Assembly: GCA_025201705.1 (NCBI GenBank)
Contig: MU616907.1
Coordinates: 1-32,661, forward strand
DNA from: Dissophora ornata
Taxonomy: Eukaryota; Mortierellomycota; Mortierellomycetes; Mortierellales; Mortierellaceae
Direction: 5' to 3'
Length of the DNA stretch: 32,661 nucleotides
Below the pieces are notes generated by a model that did no database searches, was not told the origin of the DNA, and was given only the letters and a program-made list of their open reading frames with translations. This document shows positions 1 to 11,380 of the stretch, one piece after another. Within the stretch, counting starts at the first letter, position 1; the number at the start of each line of letters is the position of its first letter. The position numbers and the translations under genes were made by a program.

Positions 1-30
1 TTTTTGCTTGAATTACTTTGTCTTCAAGTC

Positions 31-2168
31 ATGTCGAGTTCTCCAATTCAGGTCGATGGTGTCTTGCTCGAGAAGTTAATCTGTCTAGGCCCAGCAACAA
101 TTGGGGCAAGTCAAGATATTCAAATCTATAGGAGTGATAGGAGTGATGCCAACACCAACACCAACACTAGCAGCAGCTGTTGCACTCTCTCTGAGCCTAC
201 TGCAGCAAAATCTCAACCGCATGATATTAGTCCCTCGACAACAACAGCCTCCGTCACAGCCTACGCCAAGCTAGCATTCCAACCACAGCGGAGGTACTAC
301 CTGGAAGGACGAATCATTCATAAGCGAAAGCTTTCCCGGAAGCTGTTTTTCTTGGATGTGTCTCTGGTGCGTCGGAAACAGGTGTCGGTCAGAAAGGAAC
401 AGCAGTCGATCGAGAAGAAAGATGTACCAGAATTAACGACCACATCAGCAACTATGCAGTCAACATCAACAGCGGAGGGACCACAAATAATAGGGGAAGG
501 AACGTCAGCCAGTAAAGAAGTGGATGGGTTTCGACAGAGTGAGTGGGAGGATATCGATTCGGATCATGGGCTGGCATCAGTATCAGCACCGCAGGAGCAA
601 CAACAGAGTCATTCTCAAGATAAACAACACCATAAAATGGAAGTCATTGCCCGTTTCCCAATCCACTCTTTAAAGAATCTCGATGACCTGTGGCGCAGGG
701 TGCAATTGGGATCTGTAATCAAGGTCTATGGTGATATTGAGCTCTCAGAACGGAATATTGGAAACGAAGAAACCAACAACCCACAGCAACAACAGCCTCG
801 TTGGTCAGCACTGCTACATTGTCTCGACTTTGACGTGGTGGAGCTTTGGCAGGGTAAGGAGGCATTTGAACCCAATCCTGGATCTTCAGTGATGCAGGAA
901 TCGTCCCGAAACAAGCGTCGAGACCATAACCAGAATGGCAGTTCGAAAGAGCAACGAAAGAGAAAGAGCGGTGAGATGGAGGATGGATTAGGGCAGGTGC
1001 TGGGATCAGGAGAGAAGAAGCAAGAGAGGGGTGACGAGTCGCAGCCGCACTGCAAGTTCTGGCTGAACTCGGGAAAGTGCAACAAGGAGCTTTGTCTCTT
1101 CTGGCATGAGACCGATCCAGTGAAGCTCAAAGTCGAGAGACGACGATGGGTCGAAGAGGTAAGCAACAAATCTATTTAAGTAGTTCTTCTCTTTTCTTTT
1201 ATGCCTTGCCGCCTTTTGTATTACAGTTCATAACACTCCTTCTGCTCGACTTATCTGGCAATGTTTAGCGTATCCAAGCCAAGCGGCAGATCTCACATCA
1301 TGCATCAGACCCACACCAAAAGACCACCAAGAACCAGCATCGCGAGCGAGCCCTCTATTTTGCGCACTGGCTCATCAAGACATTCACCCGCGATTTTTTG
1401 AGCTCTGGAGCTGGCGTGTTGGATATTGCGGGAGGAAGAGGAGATCTGTCGTGGGAGCTCCAGACGCGTCAGGGAATTCGATCGACGATTGTGGAGCCTC
1501 GTTCTGGAAAGGGGATGCGGAAATGGCAACGCAAGTGGTTGCAGAAGTTCATGGCTGATAATAACCGGTTTGTGTCGCCGGCATCTGCTTCAGCATTGGC
1601 AATTATGGTGGAGACAGAAGAGGGAGACGCTCTGGAAAAAATGAATGTGGAGGACCCAGAGGAGCAGGAGCCGGATGGAGGAAAGGACTTTGAAGGCCTT
1701 GGAGATTTCATTCCAACGACGTTGACGTATGCTCTTCAGGCAACGGAACCAGCACGGATGCAGTCTATGCTGGATGACAAGTTTTTGGTCGACCAGCAGG
1801 ACTTGGTGGATAAGGCGTCTATCATGATCGGGCTTCATCCAGACCAGGCCACAGAACCGATAGTGAGAGCCGCATTGAAGGCAGGGAAGCCGTTTGCAGT
1901 TATCCCTTGCTGTGTCTTTGGAAGAGAAAATCCACATCGCCGACTGCCTCGTGCGCCGGCTGATTTCTCTGAGAAAGAACATGAGGCTGCAGCGAAAGAG
2001 GATGTCGATGGAGAGGACGATGCCTCCACACGGCCAGTGACTTCTTACGACGACTTTGTCACCTGGCTATCGACTCTTCACCCAGAGATTGAGACAACCT
2101 GGCTGAACTTTGAGGGCATGAATCGTGTTCTCTTTTGGCGGGGCCTACCTTCATCAGATGAAGTTTAG
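31..2168 (+). CDS. CCCH zinc-finger / OB-fold / SAM-dependent methyltransferase domain protein
   Basis: Two exons, 31-1158 and 1269-2168, join in phase 0 across a GTAAGC...TTTAG intron to give about 675 aa. I start at the ATG at 31; the window begins 30 nt upstream, so an earlier exon cannot be excluded. The N-terminal half has an OB-fold-like stretch (about residues 80-110 and again near 225-260) around a low-complexity insert. A zinc finger follows, with spacing C-x8-C-x4-C-x3-H at C341, C350, C355 and H359. The C-terminal half is a class I methyltransferase: motif I VLDIAGGRGD at about 426-435, a GLHPDQATEP segment, then PCC near 589-591. The layout resembles RNA-modifying methyltransferases such as the Trm13 type, which also pair a zinc finger with a PCC-containing catalytic domain, but it is not Trm13 as I know it. 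The substrate is unknown; RNA is an inference. It is convergent with the DUF3712 gene, 167 bp away. Confidence 0.85.
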
Positions 2169-2335
2169 ATAGACCTTACGCAGAATATCTCGTGCATAAG
2201 ATACCCTCAGCGAAACAATCAAAAACTGTACACTATTATTATGCACTATTTTCTTTTGGTTCTGCAACCTGTTTCGATTTTTATTAACATCTCGTACTAA
2301 AGACGGGGGTGGGGAGGAGCCAAGGGAATATCTTT

Positions 2336-4204
2336 TTAAGAGGAGGGGAAAGCATTAAGGACGTTGGCAAAATCGGAGCCAACAGCAACGTGGATATCTG
2401 GGAGACCCGTGCCGGTGTTACCCCAGTCGACCAAGCGTTGGACACCATCGTTGTTGACGATGATATTGGCCTGCCAGTTGAACTGGATGGGGATGTAGCC
2501 GTGAGCCGCACCATAGGTGACCAACTCTTGCCACTTGGCCTTTGTAGCAGCCTGGAAGGGGCCAGGGAGACTGGCATTGAAGGTGACAGTGGCGGAGCTA
2601 GTGCCGGTAACGTTGAAGGCCAAGGTGTTCTGGAAGTTGAACAGACGCAACATATTTGTGTCGGTGGAGACGCCATCGAGGAAAGCATAGTTGTCCTGTC
2701 CAACATCCTCGGCAGCATACATCGAGATGGGAAGTCCATAATAAGGCGACTGGAATGTGGCCGTGATCTGGACATTGAAATCAGTGGTGGAGCTGGGCAA
2801 CATCTTGAGGGACCAGTTCGAGTAAGGAGCCTGAGACATGGTCAGGCCATTGAAACCCATGGGGACGACCATGTTGGTCTTGACAGCGGCCAATCCGGCG
2901 TTCAAGGCTACATCCTGGGATGTAGCGTTGAAACCAGTGAGGGTAAGAGTAGCATCGCTGGTACCCAAGTCGTTCAAGAACTGGGTTGTGGCGGCAATGC
3001 TGAGATCCATCGAAGTGGACGAGAGGACATAGTTATTGCCTGGGGTCAAGAGAAGGTTCTTAACAGTCGAGATGCCGACGTAACCATTCGCGGTGGCGGT
3101 GCTGAAGGAGACATCTCCAAGATTCAAGGTCAACTTGCTTGGGTTAGGGATGTTGATGACGGAGCCGAGGATGATGAATCCGGGGGTGTTGAAGTCGGTG
3201 TCGATCAAGAACACATACTTGGTGGCGCTCAAGTTGTTCAGACCAGCAAAGTTGACAGTGGTCTGGAAACCAATGCCGGACAAAGTCAAGCGACCAAAGA
3301 TACCAAGGTTCAACTGGACATCGACAGAGCCCTGGAGACCGACTGGGTGGGTGGCCGAGGTTGAGAGTGCGCTGATAAAACCGGAGAAGGCAGTATGCGA
3401 GGTTGAGAAGACGTTGAGGGTCGAGGTCGAGAAGGAAGTCGTCAAGGCGGCACCGCTCACGCTGGCGGCGCTCCAGGGAGTGTCGATGTTTCCGATCTGC
3501 ACTCCATTATCCTACAGGCGACGAAATAGCAAATTGAATAGGAAAGATGAAAGAGAGATTAGGACCAACGAGGTAATTCTTACAGGTTTGGTCTATACAC
3601 AAACAAAAAAAAAAAACAGATTTTGCGCTTACAGAGATGATGATGTGCTGACGGACGGTATCAATAGGGAGGGTGATGCCAGGGATAGAAAGCATGGTGG
3701 CGACGAGGCTGTTAGACGACGTCAAAGGGGCCCACGCGTTGGAAGGGGTGAAGTCCATCGTCATTTGGTTGATGGCAATGCTTTTAATCAAACCGAGGTT
3801 CACCTATGAGAACAGAACAGCGTAAACAAAAAAAAAATTACCAAAAGTCGAGTGCGTGTTAGTTGCGCGTATTCAAAAGTCAATGATACAAGTTGGGTTG
3901 GTGGCAGCAGTAAATTGAAACTTACGGCGACAGCAGCTTGGCAGCTACCTGGCCAGCTACCAGTGAAGAGGAGACTAAAATGTGGGCGAATTATACCATT
4001 ACAAGTAGTGATATGTATGTTAGAGATCCATCGAGCCGTTGGTGTTTGCATTTCAGGGGAAATGGACGCAGCATTTCCTAAAACTCACCCAACAAAGCAG
4101 GCAGCAATGCGATCAGAGGCGGCATCACGCTTCTCAATAGGTGCAGCAATGGCTACCGAGGCCACCAGGGCGCTCAAGGCAACGGCTTTCAAGGAGAACT
4201 TCAT
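2336..4204 (-). CDS. Secreted DUF3712-family protein
   Basis: Four exons on the minus strand: 4204-4089, 3974-3926, 3803-3633 and 3511-2336, giving 503 aa. Introns have GTGAGT, GTAAGT and GTAAGC donors and YAG acceptors, and every junction keeps frame. The N-terminus is a clear signal peptide (MKFSLKAVALSALVASVAIAA), followed by P-I-E-K25-R26, a typical Kex2-type processing site. The rest is rich in Ser, Thr, Asn, Val and hydrophobic beta-strand patterns, with several N-x-S/T sequons, and fits the fungal DUF3712 family (sometimes mislabelled pre-rRNA processing protein). The repeated pattern of short beta strands suggests tandem lipid-binding-like (LEA/BPI-like) beta domains, but that is inference. 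There is no transmembrane segment after the signal and no evident GPI signal, so it is probably secreted. A TATAAAA box lies 133 nt upstream of the ATG. Function is unknown. Confidence 0.88.
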
Positions 4205-4336
4205 TCTTGGAAAAGAAGGAAAGGGTGGGAGGAAGAGGGTGGAGAGAGGGGGGGAGGAGTGTGGAGGAAGAGGGTGCAGAGCTGAGAGATGTGGAATCTG
4301 AGGAAGCAAGGAATCAAGGGCGAGGACGGATGGTTC

Positions 4337-4343
4337 TTTTATA
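4337..4343 (-). promoter_or_regulatory. TATA box of the DUF3712 gene
   Basis: TATAAAA read on the minus strand, 133 nt upstream of the start codon at 4204. This is a plausible core promoter for a regulated secreted-protein gene. The sequence match is exact; function is inferred from position. Confidence 0.5.
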
Positions 4344-4943
4344 TCGTCCGTCCGGGTTGTCTGCTAGAGGTTTTGTTTGTATTTTGTTGTGTTTGGTTTT
4401 CTCAGGTACAAAGCACAACAGGTAGAGCGATGTAGGATACAGGCATTGCGATTTCATGTCTATAATAATGGCTAGCTGTTTTGTCATCAGGGAGGATAAT
4501 ATGATCGAGTGAGAGCAAGTTTTGCATTATTGGCGTATATGCTCTTCGTCTTGACGTGGGGAAGGAACTCTACTTTTTTTTTCATAATTGGTGCATTTCG
4601 TTCTCGGCCCCCTCCCATAGCATGTGGCAAGGCGCAGGGAGACCGAAAGAATGTGTGTGTGTGAGGATGTGGTTTGGCAGACAAGACGAAAAAGTGGCCT
4701 GTTTCTTTTCTGGGCGGCACTTACTGTAGTCCGTCCTTTTCGTTTAAAGCAACACAAACAAATGGAAAAGCGTTCATAGCAAAAAGGAGCGGGGGCGGAA
4801 GAAATGGGACAAGAAGTAGCGGACAAACAACACAAACATTGCGGTACACATATCCCATTGGTCTTCCTGTTACACTACCCTTGCCGGGGGAGGTTCACAC
4901 TGATATTCGACGAGAGCAATGCACAAGCGAGGGAGGAGAGCCG

Positions 4944-4965
4944 GAGAGAGAGAGAGAGAGAGAGA
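4944..4965. repeat. (GA)11 microsatellite
   Basis: Uninterrupted GA dinucleotide tract in purine-rich intergenic DNA. Likely length-variable between strains. Confidence 0.9.
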
Positions 4966-5887
4966 AGAGAGGAGAAATAGTCGCGCATTAATGGCATGCA
5001 GGCCAAAAGTTGGTCATGTAACACAGACATTCCTATCAACAACCTCAACCTGCAAAAACATAATGCACGAATTACACATCAGCAACAGGTACACCTTTGG
5101 AAGGACACCCACACACCAACACACCAGACAAAAAAAAACACATTGCGGCTCTCATGTTTGTGTGCTGCTTTCACATACTTCCCTCATAGTTTTTTTTTCG
5201 CTCATCTTCTCTTTCTTGGCTTCCGGACGTCTGCGCCGTTATTCAACGCCTTTCCATCCCGCATGCATCATTATATTACCCTTGTATACCCTATGTACTC
5301 CATTTTCTGCTGGTTCCTGTTCTTCCCTCTCTGAGATGCGATTCCATGCAGCTGGCTGGCAAACAAACCTGGGACGATTGAGAGAAGGAAGAACGTTCTC
5401 TGCAGCATGGCTCGATAATTAGAAAGGGTATTCCTAAAAAGTTAGCGGAAAGTCATTCCGTTGTTAACCCTGGCTCTCTCATTTTTTTATTTTTTTTTAA
5501 AAAAAATTGAGCAGTTCAAAAAAGAACCGCAGGACTACATAGTGGTTTACGGCGTCAAATAGAGTTCAGGAGTGTGTGCGCTCCACAATGGGGGAAGAGT
5601 AGAAACGTGTTAATGTGACAAAAAAAAGTTGGATACATGCACAGTCATCACTCATCCAAGGAACAATCTTTCCGTTTTATTGACTGCACATGGGAGAGGA
5701 GGCGTAACGCGTTCCGCGTTCGTTCTCTTTAAGAATTTTGCGCGAGCGAAAGCTTGCAGAAATGATGATGATGCGTTGACTTTGACTGCAAAAAAAAAAA
5801 ACAAAGCAAAATATAAACATTCCATCTCCACATGCTTTGGCAGCCCATCGCGCTCTGCAAATCGCCTTCTACACAAACATAACACAA

Positions 5888-5919
5888 ACACACACACACA
5901 CGCATCTCTCTCTCTCTCT
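5888..5919. repeat. Adjacent AC and TC microsatellites
   Basis: An alternating A/C run (5888-5901) is followed, after a three-base interruption, by a TC run (5905-5919). Simple-sequence DNA with no gene nearby. Confidence 0.85.
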
Positions 5920-6703
5920 GAAAGCGGTATCAAAAACGTATGCACAACAAACTTCTGCATCAACAAAACACAAGAAAAATTAAAGTGTGGAGACAAAAGT
6001 CAAGCATGCTGTCAGTTCCTCGTAAACATCATTTATAATCGTGTATTCGTAGTACGCACACATCAAAGGGGGGGGGGGAATGTGTGCTCATTTTATGTTT
6101 TGTACTCAAATCCCAACCGCCGTTGCGATCTCAAGTAGAAGAAAGTCTCCACAGGGCTTATATGCTTACATGAATTTTTTTTCTCCAGCCTAAAGTGAAC
6201 TGAGTGGTTTCGAGACGCGCATTTCTGTCCGGTTTTGCTGTTCTGAAAAATGGCATCAACAAAGACGGTACGGCGCGGCCTGGACGCAGAGCACAGAGTG
6301 AAATGGAGATGCAGGGGAAACAATCCGGGGAGAACAAGGCTACAAGTCGACCGATAGTCTGTCTTACAAGAAGCCATTTCGCGTCAAAACCTTTTCAACT
6401 GGCTCTCATTGTGTCTTGGGTCAGGCTGGAGGCGGACTTGAAAACCTGATGTCATGCTCGCAATGCAGCGCCAACAAATCGGCTGGCGAAACACCCTAGA
6501 CGAACCACCGTTCACAGCCGACATCTGCATACTCATGACTTAATATGGGTATCCCACCACCCGTCGATGATGGTTGCAATCCTTCTGGCTTTGTAAAATC
6601 TTGTCTATTTATTGTTGACATATTTGTCCCTTGTTCCAGATGCTCTTGTCCAGATACACTGTTTTTTTCTGTTCTCGTTTCTATTTTTTTTCTCCGAGCT
6701 CTC

Positions 6704-7739
6704 TTAGTACGTGTAAATATGCTTAGTGATGAGCTCCCTTGCTGCCTTTGATCCCTTGTCATGGTAAACTGCTCCAACAATCGCCTCCATCGTGTTTGCC
6801 AAGACGGTGTCCTCTCCAGTTTTTGCTCCTGGTGTTGACTAGGATGGAAAAAAAAACACGCGACAAAGGGGGGGGATAACGCAAAACGCCGTGTCAGATA
6901 ATAAAACCCTTGCAATTGATATAGTTTCTCTTCTGCTTGCCAATATATACATTGTTGTAGTTGGTCTTTTTTTTTTGTCAACATACCGAAGGCGACTTCC
7001 AGCGCATAATTTCATCCACGCCCATGGACCGTGCGACCTTGGCCAGCTTGTCGGTCGCGATCGAATGTGCGACTGAGGATCTCAGTGTCTTGTTCGAGTT
7101 TACTTTATCCCATTTTTGTTCCGTGACATGCAACTCCAAAAACGTGCGTCCTAAAAAGCAATGCGAGCAGAACAGGGGTGGTGCGGATAGAAGGAGATCA
7201 AGGTCAATTTCATGGCTATTCCTGATCTCCATTGCGAGGCCTTTTCTTTTCTCCTCTTTTTTTTTTCTATCTCGATCTCCCAATCCTTTTTTCTGGTTCA
7301 TTTTCCTAGTCCGTCGTCTCTCTTACCCAAATGGCCAAGCTTCTCGTTTGTGGGAACACTTCCGTGAGCGAATGATTTGTGGGTGATGGCCTGGGTCATA
7401 AGCGAAGAATCTGACAGATCGACGCCGAAACGTTTATAAACTGCACTGACTTTTGCAGAGTCTTCCTGAGAGGTCGAGGTGTTGTTGGACATGTATGCGC
7501 GAGCCTCATAGTTGATGCCTATCATTTTGATTAGAGTCGATTTTTTGAAAATGAAATGGTCAGCGAATATACAACAACGTCTCTTTCGACATGGTTTTTT
7601 TGTTCCTGAAAGTCGCCACCCCACAATACTGTGCTCCAGCCTTTTATTTTCCCCTCCCGTGTTGATTCCTCGTTTGCTTACATCGGCTGATGTTGTTGGC
7701 CAGGCGAGCTGGCTTGAAGGCGGATACTCTCTGAAGCAT
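6704..7739 (-). CDS. MRPL15: Mitochondrial large-subunit ribosomal protein mL57 (RNase III-like fold)
   Basis: Four exons: 7739-7682, 7518-7327, 7150-6987 and 6838-6704, giving 182 aa. All junctions hold frame (donors GTAAGC, GTAAGA, GTATGT; acceptors ATAG, TTAG, CTAG). Residues 1-19 form a basic, hydroxylated, acid-free presequence (MLQRVSAFKPARLANNISR) typical of mitochondrial targeting. The body is one RNase III domain: AITHKSFAHG, then NEKLGHLGR at 77-85, and EAIVGAVYHDKG near the C-terminus. In active RNase III the signature ends in a catalytic Asp (NEKLEFLGD); here that position is Arg, and the downstream acidic partner in the EA..GA helix is replaced by Asn. This matches the catalytically dead domains of mitoribosomal mL44 and mL57. 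The single-domain size without a dsRNA-binding domain favours mL57 (yeast Mrpl15). Confidence 0.82.
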
Positions 7740-8350
7740 GTCGGCTGGTTGTTTTTTGGTCCTGGGTCTGTATATTGTGAGGAGGGGTTGTCGAAACAAA
7801 ACAAGGCGAAGCGAAATGTCAATGAAAGCCCCCTGGTTCAATTATCCTTCGGGTTCCCCAGCGAACAGGGCACAATGGCGACTTTTGTAAGCCACATTGT
7901 TTACTCACAGCCAAACTCACCGTTCCGCGTGACTGTGTAACAAATTTTAATTTTTTGGTGGCGCTTTTTGGGAAACGCGCATTTTTTTTTTAAGTTGGAA
8001 GAACGATACGCGCCCTCCTTGTCGGACTCCCATAGAAAGCTTCGCCATGAAAACGCTGACTCTACTTTTTTTTTTTTTTGTCTTAATCCGCCATGGCATT
8101 CTAACCACTTCCACCCTTTTCACAAAGAGGCAATCTTTCTCAGCTTAAAAAATTATACAACCGAGTTGCTGAGTAGTATAACTGATTTGGTGTCTAAAAT
8201 ACACAAGCTCCTTTTATTTCCATCTTAATTCCCCATTGATATGTCTCCATCGGCAAGCCTCACGTCCTTAAAGTCTAATGACCACCTCCGATCTGAAAGA
8301 CTGTGAAAAAAATAATCTCTGAGCCAAACTAGCAAGCGTATCGACTGCGC
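7740..8350. other. Intergenic spacer between the PDK 3' end and the mL57 5' end
   Basis: 611 bp separating two minus-strand genes. It includes T-rich tracts near 7981-7992 and 8066-8080 and no convincing coding exon. It should contain the mL57 promoter and the PDK 3' UTR; I see no clear TATA element. Confidence 0.5.
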
Positions 8351-10565
8351 TTATGGCAATGGCTCGTCACTGTTCGAAATCCTGTTCAAGTGAAGGTACA
8401 CATCCGTTCCATATCTATCAACAGGGTAATAACAATGTAGGATTTAGTCAGCAACCATGGTATAGTTGTACAGCCGCTGAACGAAACCAATCAGCGCTCA
8501 ATCACAAACCGCAGACTTACCCTTCCATGGAGATCAGCTTCAAGTCTCCACCAAAGTATCTGGCATACAGTCTGCTTATGGGAAGTCCGTATCCGAATCC
8601 GGCCATGGGGGCTTTGAAGTCTGATTTGTCAAATGTTGGATCCAGGTGCTGCGAGGGTGCAGTGGTGTACATATATGTCCAAACCAGAGGAACACCGCTC
8701 CTGGGAATTCCACCGCCCTCATCTGAGATCTTGATAGCGATATCCTATCAAGGTGTCAAGAGAAAGGTAGGCGTCAAGATAAATCCCGGCGAAAGAGCAT
8801 GAGGCGATACTGACAAGAATGTAGTAGTGACAAAACCAAAGCTTAAAATGTGCTGCTTACCTCCTTTCCTTGTGCGACAATCAGCTTGATGGGTGGATAC
8901 TCGTCGCACTCTGTTCCGTACTGCTCTACCACAGCACGAAGAGAGTTCTTGAGCAGCTCAAAGAGCATGTGGCTCAAGTGGGATGGCACATACATGAACT
9001 CAAGATCTTTCTTGCAGTGCAAATGAACCTCAGGTCCTCGGAACAGACCGTAATAGTCTTCACAGATGAACTTGGCATTGTCAATTGCCTCCTGCGCCAT
9101 GTCAGCCAAATTAGTCCTTGTGCAAATGATGCCCACATAGTCCTTGCGAGAGGGTCCCTTATTCAAGGCAATGTGTTGACCTGGATGGCAAGAGGATTGT
9201 TGAGTGAGTACTCTTTGAGAAAAATGGCGTGGATTGGATTGGATGTGACAGACGTGGGTTCGGGATTCCATCCGAATACAAACAGCACATACCGATCAGC
9301 ATACGGATCCCAATGCGCGACATGTAGAATCGATCCAGGAATGCCTGCACATCCGTGTCGACAATATGCGACGGCTTTGCTTGCTTAAACTCGAGAATGC
9401 CTTGCGCTAATGTTTCATCGATTGTATCCAACAATCCTGACGTGTTAAGATAAAAGATCGCCATAGAAAATCAAATACGGAACGGAGTACAAACAAAAGT
9501 TTCGCCACCAGCTGTGACACGCCTGCTCGCCAACATGTACGCATGATTCATGATTTTATCACCCCCTCCCCTTCTATGTTCATTTCCCCAAAACCTACCG
9601 ACAGTGGTGACGACAGGGTCATGCCTACGCTTCACAGCTTCGATCATCTTTGTGAACTTTTCGTTGTACGAGTGCATGTCTGCAGACCACTCGGTTCCAT
9701 CCATAGCACTGTGATATCTGGTAACGAAAAAAATATATGCGTCGTCCACGATCGTTTCCAGGGCGAATAGGATAAATCAAGACGAGCAATTCCGTCAGTC
9801 AGTCAGCAACTTTAAGGATCATGCCATAACACATTTTTCGAAAACATGTCCAGTGCGCGGCGCTGTCGGTTACCTGTGGGATAATGAGACGCCCTTGCGA
9901 CCATTCTGGCTACTGCCGTTGGGCATGGCCAGGTTAGGAGAATTCTCGGGCAAGGCCTGCATGTCCGTTTGCTTGTTCATGTTCTTGACAATATCCTTCA
10001 GATTGGGCGTCATTTCCTTGCTGGGGAACTCGACAATGTCCTGTTGCACAGACAGAGATGAGATGACAGTCAGCCGCGTGTGAGCATAAAAAAATATATA
10101 TAAAAAAGGTTGAAAGTCCCTTGAGAGGCGGACACAGTCAAAACTGAGCGATGATGAATAAAAAGATATCAGATCCTCGGGACTGTACCTGGAAGGACTG
10201 GGCATACCAATTCTTGACGCGGATGATGGACGGCATATCGCTGAGGCTGTGGGGCAGGTTCTCCAGTTCCTTGACTCTGTGGGCGAGACGGATAGGCAGC
10301 TCCTCTGACAGAAATTGACTGGCCTTGAACAGGGTACCCTGGGTCGGGTTCTGACCTGGAGGGATAGTTAGGTAGCGCAGTAGAAACACGTCAGAGACAG
10401 AGAGAAGGATGATCGACATGAAAAAGAGACAGGCGCAATAAGCCGGGGTGCGCGCTGGCGATGGTCCTTACCAAACATGACCATCTGTCTTAGCGAGACG
10501 CCTGTCTGGGGGAAGGTCGCAAAGTGCTTGATCTTCTCGGACAGCTGGGGGGTGATCCTGTACAT
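8351..10565 (-). CDS. PDK: Pyruvate dehydrogenase kinase (mitochondrial, BCKDK/PDK family)
   Basis: Eight exons: 10565-10472, 10355-10189, 10040-9874, 9717-9599, 9436-9293, 9180-8861, 8744-8521 and 8414-8351, giving 432 aa, normal for the family. The product phosphorylates and inactivates pyruvate dehydrogenase E1-alpha in the mitochondrial matrix. All PDK signatures are seen in order: the H-box region [19 protein letters not shown] (215-233), N-box [10 protein letters not shown] (304-313, with N309), G1 box DEGGGIPR (345-352), and G2 box GFGYGLP (386-392) followed by [12 protein letters not shown]. The N-box form ELLKNSLRA and [12 protein letters not shown] favour PDK over branched-chain ketoacid dehydrogenase kinase. 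An Asn/Gly/Ser-rich insert near residues 105-140 is less conserved. The start is the ATG directly before [11 protein letters not shown], the usual PDK N-terminus. It is divergent from PHS1. Confidence 0.93.
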
Positions 10566-11380
10566 TGTGCTGTCGTGTGGCGGGGGATGGGAGAGGAGGG
10601 GGAGTAGGGAAGAGTGGGGAGGGCAGGGGGGGAGGAGGGGGGGAGAGGGAGAAGCGAGAGTGTAGTTGCGGACAGAGGGCAATGTAAGCTGGCGCGTGGG
10701 AAGGAGGGGAATGAGATGCGAGGGAAAGAGATGCGAAGGAAGGAAGGAAAGGAAGGACGGGAGACACGAATGGCACGAGATGGGCTTTCACGGAGGGACA
10801 GCGACGCAGGGATACCCCGGATTGTCTGCCTGCCTGCCCAGCCAAAATTTATCGGGCGGGTTGCGCGCACGCACACACATGTGCTTGGTGCTGCACCGCG
10901 TCTCGTGCCGGTCCAAGCCGCACCACCGCACTGGTGTCTGCTCCTCGGGCCACTGGTGCCAGTCTGCGCTTGCAATCCATGTGGCAAATGCCTGTCAACA
11001 GTCCTCGGTGTCTCCCTCCCCTCTCCCCTCCTCTCCTGGTTCCGGGCCCTGGGGGCTGCATCGCTCCTACTCCGACACGAGCTGACAAGGCGCGACATGA
11101 TGACCTGTGGCATAGTCTCGCACAGCTAGCCGGTATCTGCGCCAGAAGAGTCAGCACCCACCGCTGCCCTGCACATTGCACCCCACGACAGTGACAGAGG
11201 GGATGTACGCTGTAGGAACATGCGCGCGTACTACAGCACTCCCCAACCCCGATCGTCGCGCGTGCCTGGATCCCCTTGGCCCTTAATCGAAACGGTGGCC
11301 ACAGCTTTATTTCACGAAAAATGGTTGGGGGAAAGTGAATCCTCTCCTTCGCCCCGCTAGACTTCCCCCTCGCATTCACA
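10566..11380. other. Divergent promoter region between PDK and PHS1
   Basis: 815 bp. The PDK-proximal part (about 10575-10780) is strikingly G/A-rich on the plus strand (repeated GGGGAGG and AGGAAGG motifs), which is C/T-rich on the PDK sense strand. The centre is GC-rich with an alternating purine-pyrimidine patch near 10860-10882. Long open frames cross it on both strands, as expected in GC-rich DNA, but their translations are low in complexity and match no family I know. No TATA box is evident. Confidence 0.55.

Larger units (their letters stand above)
4344..6703. other. 2.36-kb gene-poor intergenic region
   Basis: Lies between the 5' end of the DUF3712 gene and the 3' end of the mL57 gene. 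I see no ORF with recognisable domain content or a credible exon chain on either strand. It holds a (GA)11 run at 4944-4965, AC-rich patches near 5110-5125 and at 5888-5901, a TC run at 5905-5919, a T/A-rich patch near 5483-5510 and a G-run near 6068-6078. The longest open frames (for example 5629-6138) are low in complexity and cross these microsatellites. It may contain the long DUF3712 promoter, the mL57 3' UTR and unrecognised noncoding transcripts. Confidence 0.6.

Noticed and set aside
2309..3364. 351-codon plus-strand open frame
   Set aside because: Antisense to the DUF3712 coding exon. It is Gly/Asp/Val-rich and lacks any recognised motif, whereas the opposite strand has a signal peptide and coherent splicing.
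7836..7852. GGTTCAATTATCC, resembling a tRNA T-arm
   Set aside because: The loop is one base too long and no matching acceptor, D or anticodon stems were found around it.
6704..10565. A mitochondrial gene cluster (mL57, PDK, TOM22, ORT1)
   Set aside because: The four genes are on different strands, are separated by unrelated genes and act in different processes. With many nuclear-encoded mitochondrial genes in a fungus, chance proximity is sufficient.
10490..11113. 207-codon minus-strand and similar plus-strand frames in the PDK-PHS1 interval
   Set aside because: Compositionally biased (Ser/Pro/Arg), caused by GC-rich purine/pyrimidine-skewed DNA, and overlapping the first PDK exon in another frame.
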